Source: Micrococcaceae bacterium UBA6021
GTDB lineage: Bacteria > Actinomycetota > Actinomycetes > Actinomycetales > Micrococcaceae
DNA: 5,385 nucleotides
Direction of reading: 5' to 3'
Assembly: GCA_002427975.1 (NCBI GenBank)
Contig: DIZT01000027.1
Coordinates: 522 to 5,906 of the forward strand
Shown here: piece after piece, positions 5,310 through 5,385 of the stretch
Layout of the letters: each line of letters opens with the position of its first letter
Position numbering within the stretch: position 1 is the stretch's first letter
Position numbers and translations under genes: made by a program
The notes under the pieces: generated by a model
What the model was told of the DNA's origin: nothing
Databases searched by the model: none
What the model saw: only the letters and a program-made list of their open reading frames with translations

Positions 5310-5314
5310 GGACC
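5282..5314 (+). repeat. 33-bp direct repeat, copy 2 (3' end of the intact asparaginase gene)
   Basis: This copy encodes the true C-terminal SKPVNEAL of the asparaginase, its TGA at 5307-5309, and GAGGACC that serves as ribosome binding site for the next gene. It matches 85-117 at 32 of 33 positions. Because it lies inside an intact gene, this copy is probably the source form and the one before aspA the scar. Confidence 0.9.
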
Positions 5315-5319
5315 CCATC

Positions 5320-5385
5320 ATGACGAATCCCCCTATCCCTGACCACCTCATCGACGGCGGCCATGCGCATGCCTCCGAGACTGCC
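5320..5385 (+). CDS. 5' end of a downstream gene, cut by the window edge
   Basis: ATG 5320 follows GAGGA (5308-5312) by seven bases and lies 10 bases after the asparaginase stop, so it is very probably the next gene of the operon. The 22 visible residues (MTNPPIPDHLIDGGHAHASE and two more) are hydrophilic, with no domain, motif or membrane segment yet. By analogy with ans loci, which pair asparaginase with a permease, and because amino acid permeases often begin with a polar N-terminal tail, an asparagine permease is a reasonable guess, but the visible residues do not prove it. Confidence 0.65.
   Translation, partial: MTNPPIPDHLIDGGHAHASETA

Overview
The window looks like chromosomal DNA from a high-GC Gram-positive actinomycete, most likely an Arthrobacter-type member of the Micrococcaceae. 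That placement is inferred from the GC-rich, C/G-ending codon use, the GAGGA ribosome binding sites and the protein families; it was not tested by a search. All supported genes lie on the + strand. They form an acidic amino acid / asparagine catabolic locus, comparable in content to the ans (asparagine utilisation) operon of Rhizobium etli.

Layout: 1-120 holds no supported whole gene, but it carries a short copy of the 3' end of the asparaginase gene (85-112). Next come aspartate ammonia-lyase aspA (121-1548), a 210-base gap with three small hairpin-forming sequences, a DAACS-family acidic amino acid:cation symporter (TTG start at 1759, to 3039) and a small single-domain winged-helix protein (3068-3340). 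A gap of 132 bases then holds a 12-bp stem-loop followed by a promoter. After it come a GntR/FadR-type (FCD) regulator (3473-4192), a Rhizobium AnsA/ReAV-type zinc-dependent L-asparaginase (4212-5309) and the first 22 codons of another gene (5320 to the window end).

How the genes fit together: the asparaginase makes aspartate and ammonia from asparagine. AspA deaminates aspartate to fumarate, which feeds the TCA cycle. The symporter retains the substrate residues of aspartate/glutamate carriers and probably imports the acidic amino acid. The FCD regulator is the likely ligand-responsive switch; the winged-helix protein may be a second, local regulator. Likely transcription units are aspA (driven from upstream), symporter-wHTH, and regulator-asparaginase-downstream gene, the last from a promoter at 3438-3466 that seems to give a leaderless mRNA.

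The most unusual observation is a 33-base direct repeat (32/33 identical) at 85-117 and 5282-5314. It holds the last codons of the asparaginase gene, its stop and the next ribosome binding site, and it brackets the whole cluster. It looks like a rearrangement scar, suggesting that aspA once sat directly behind an asparaginase gene. The symporter/wHTH pair between aspA and the regulator also looks less GC-rich than its flanks. I see no phage, transposase, CRISPR, RNA gene or clearly unknown multi-gene system here.
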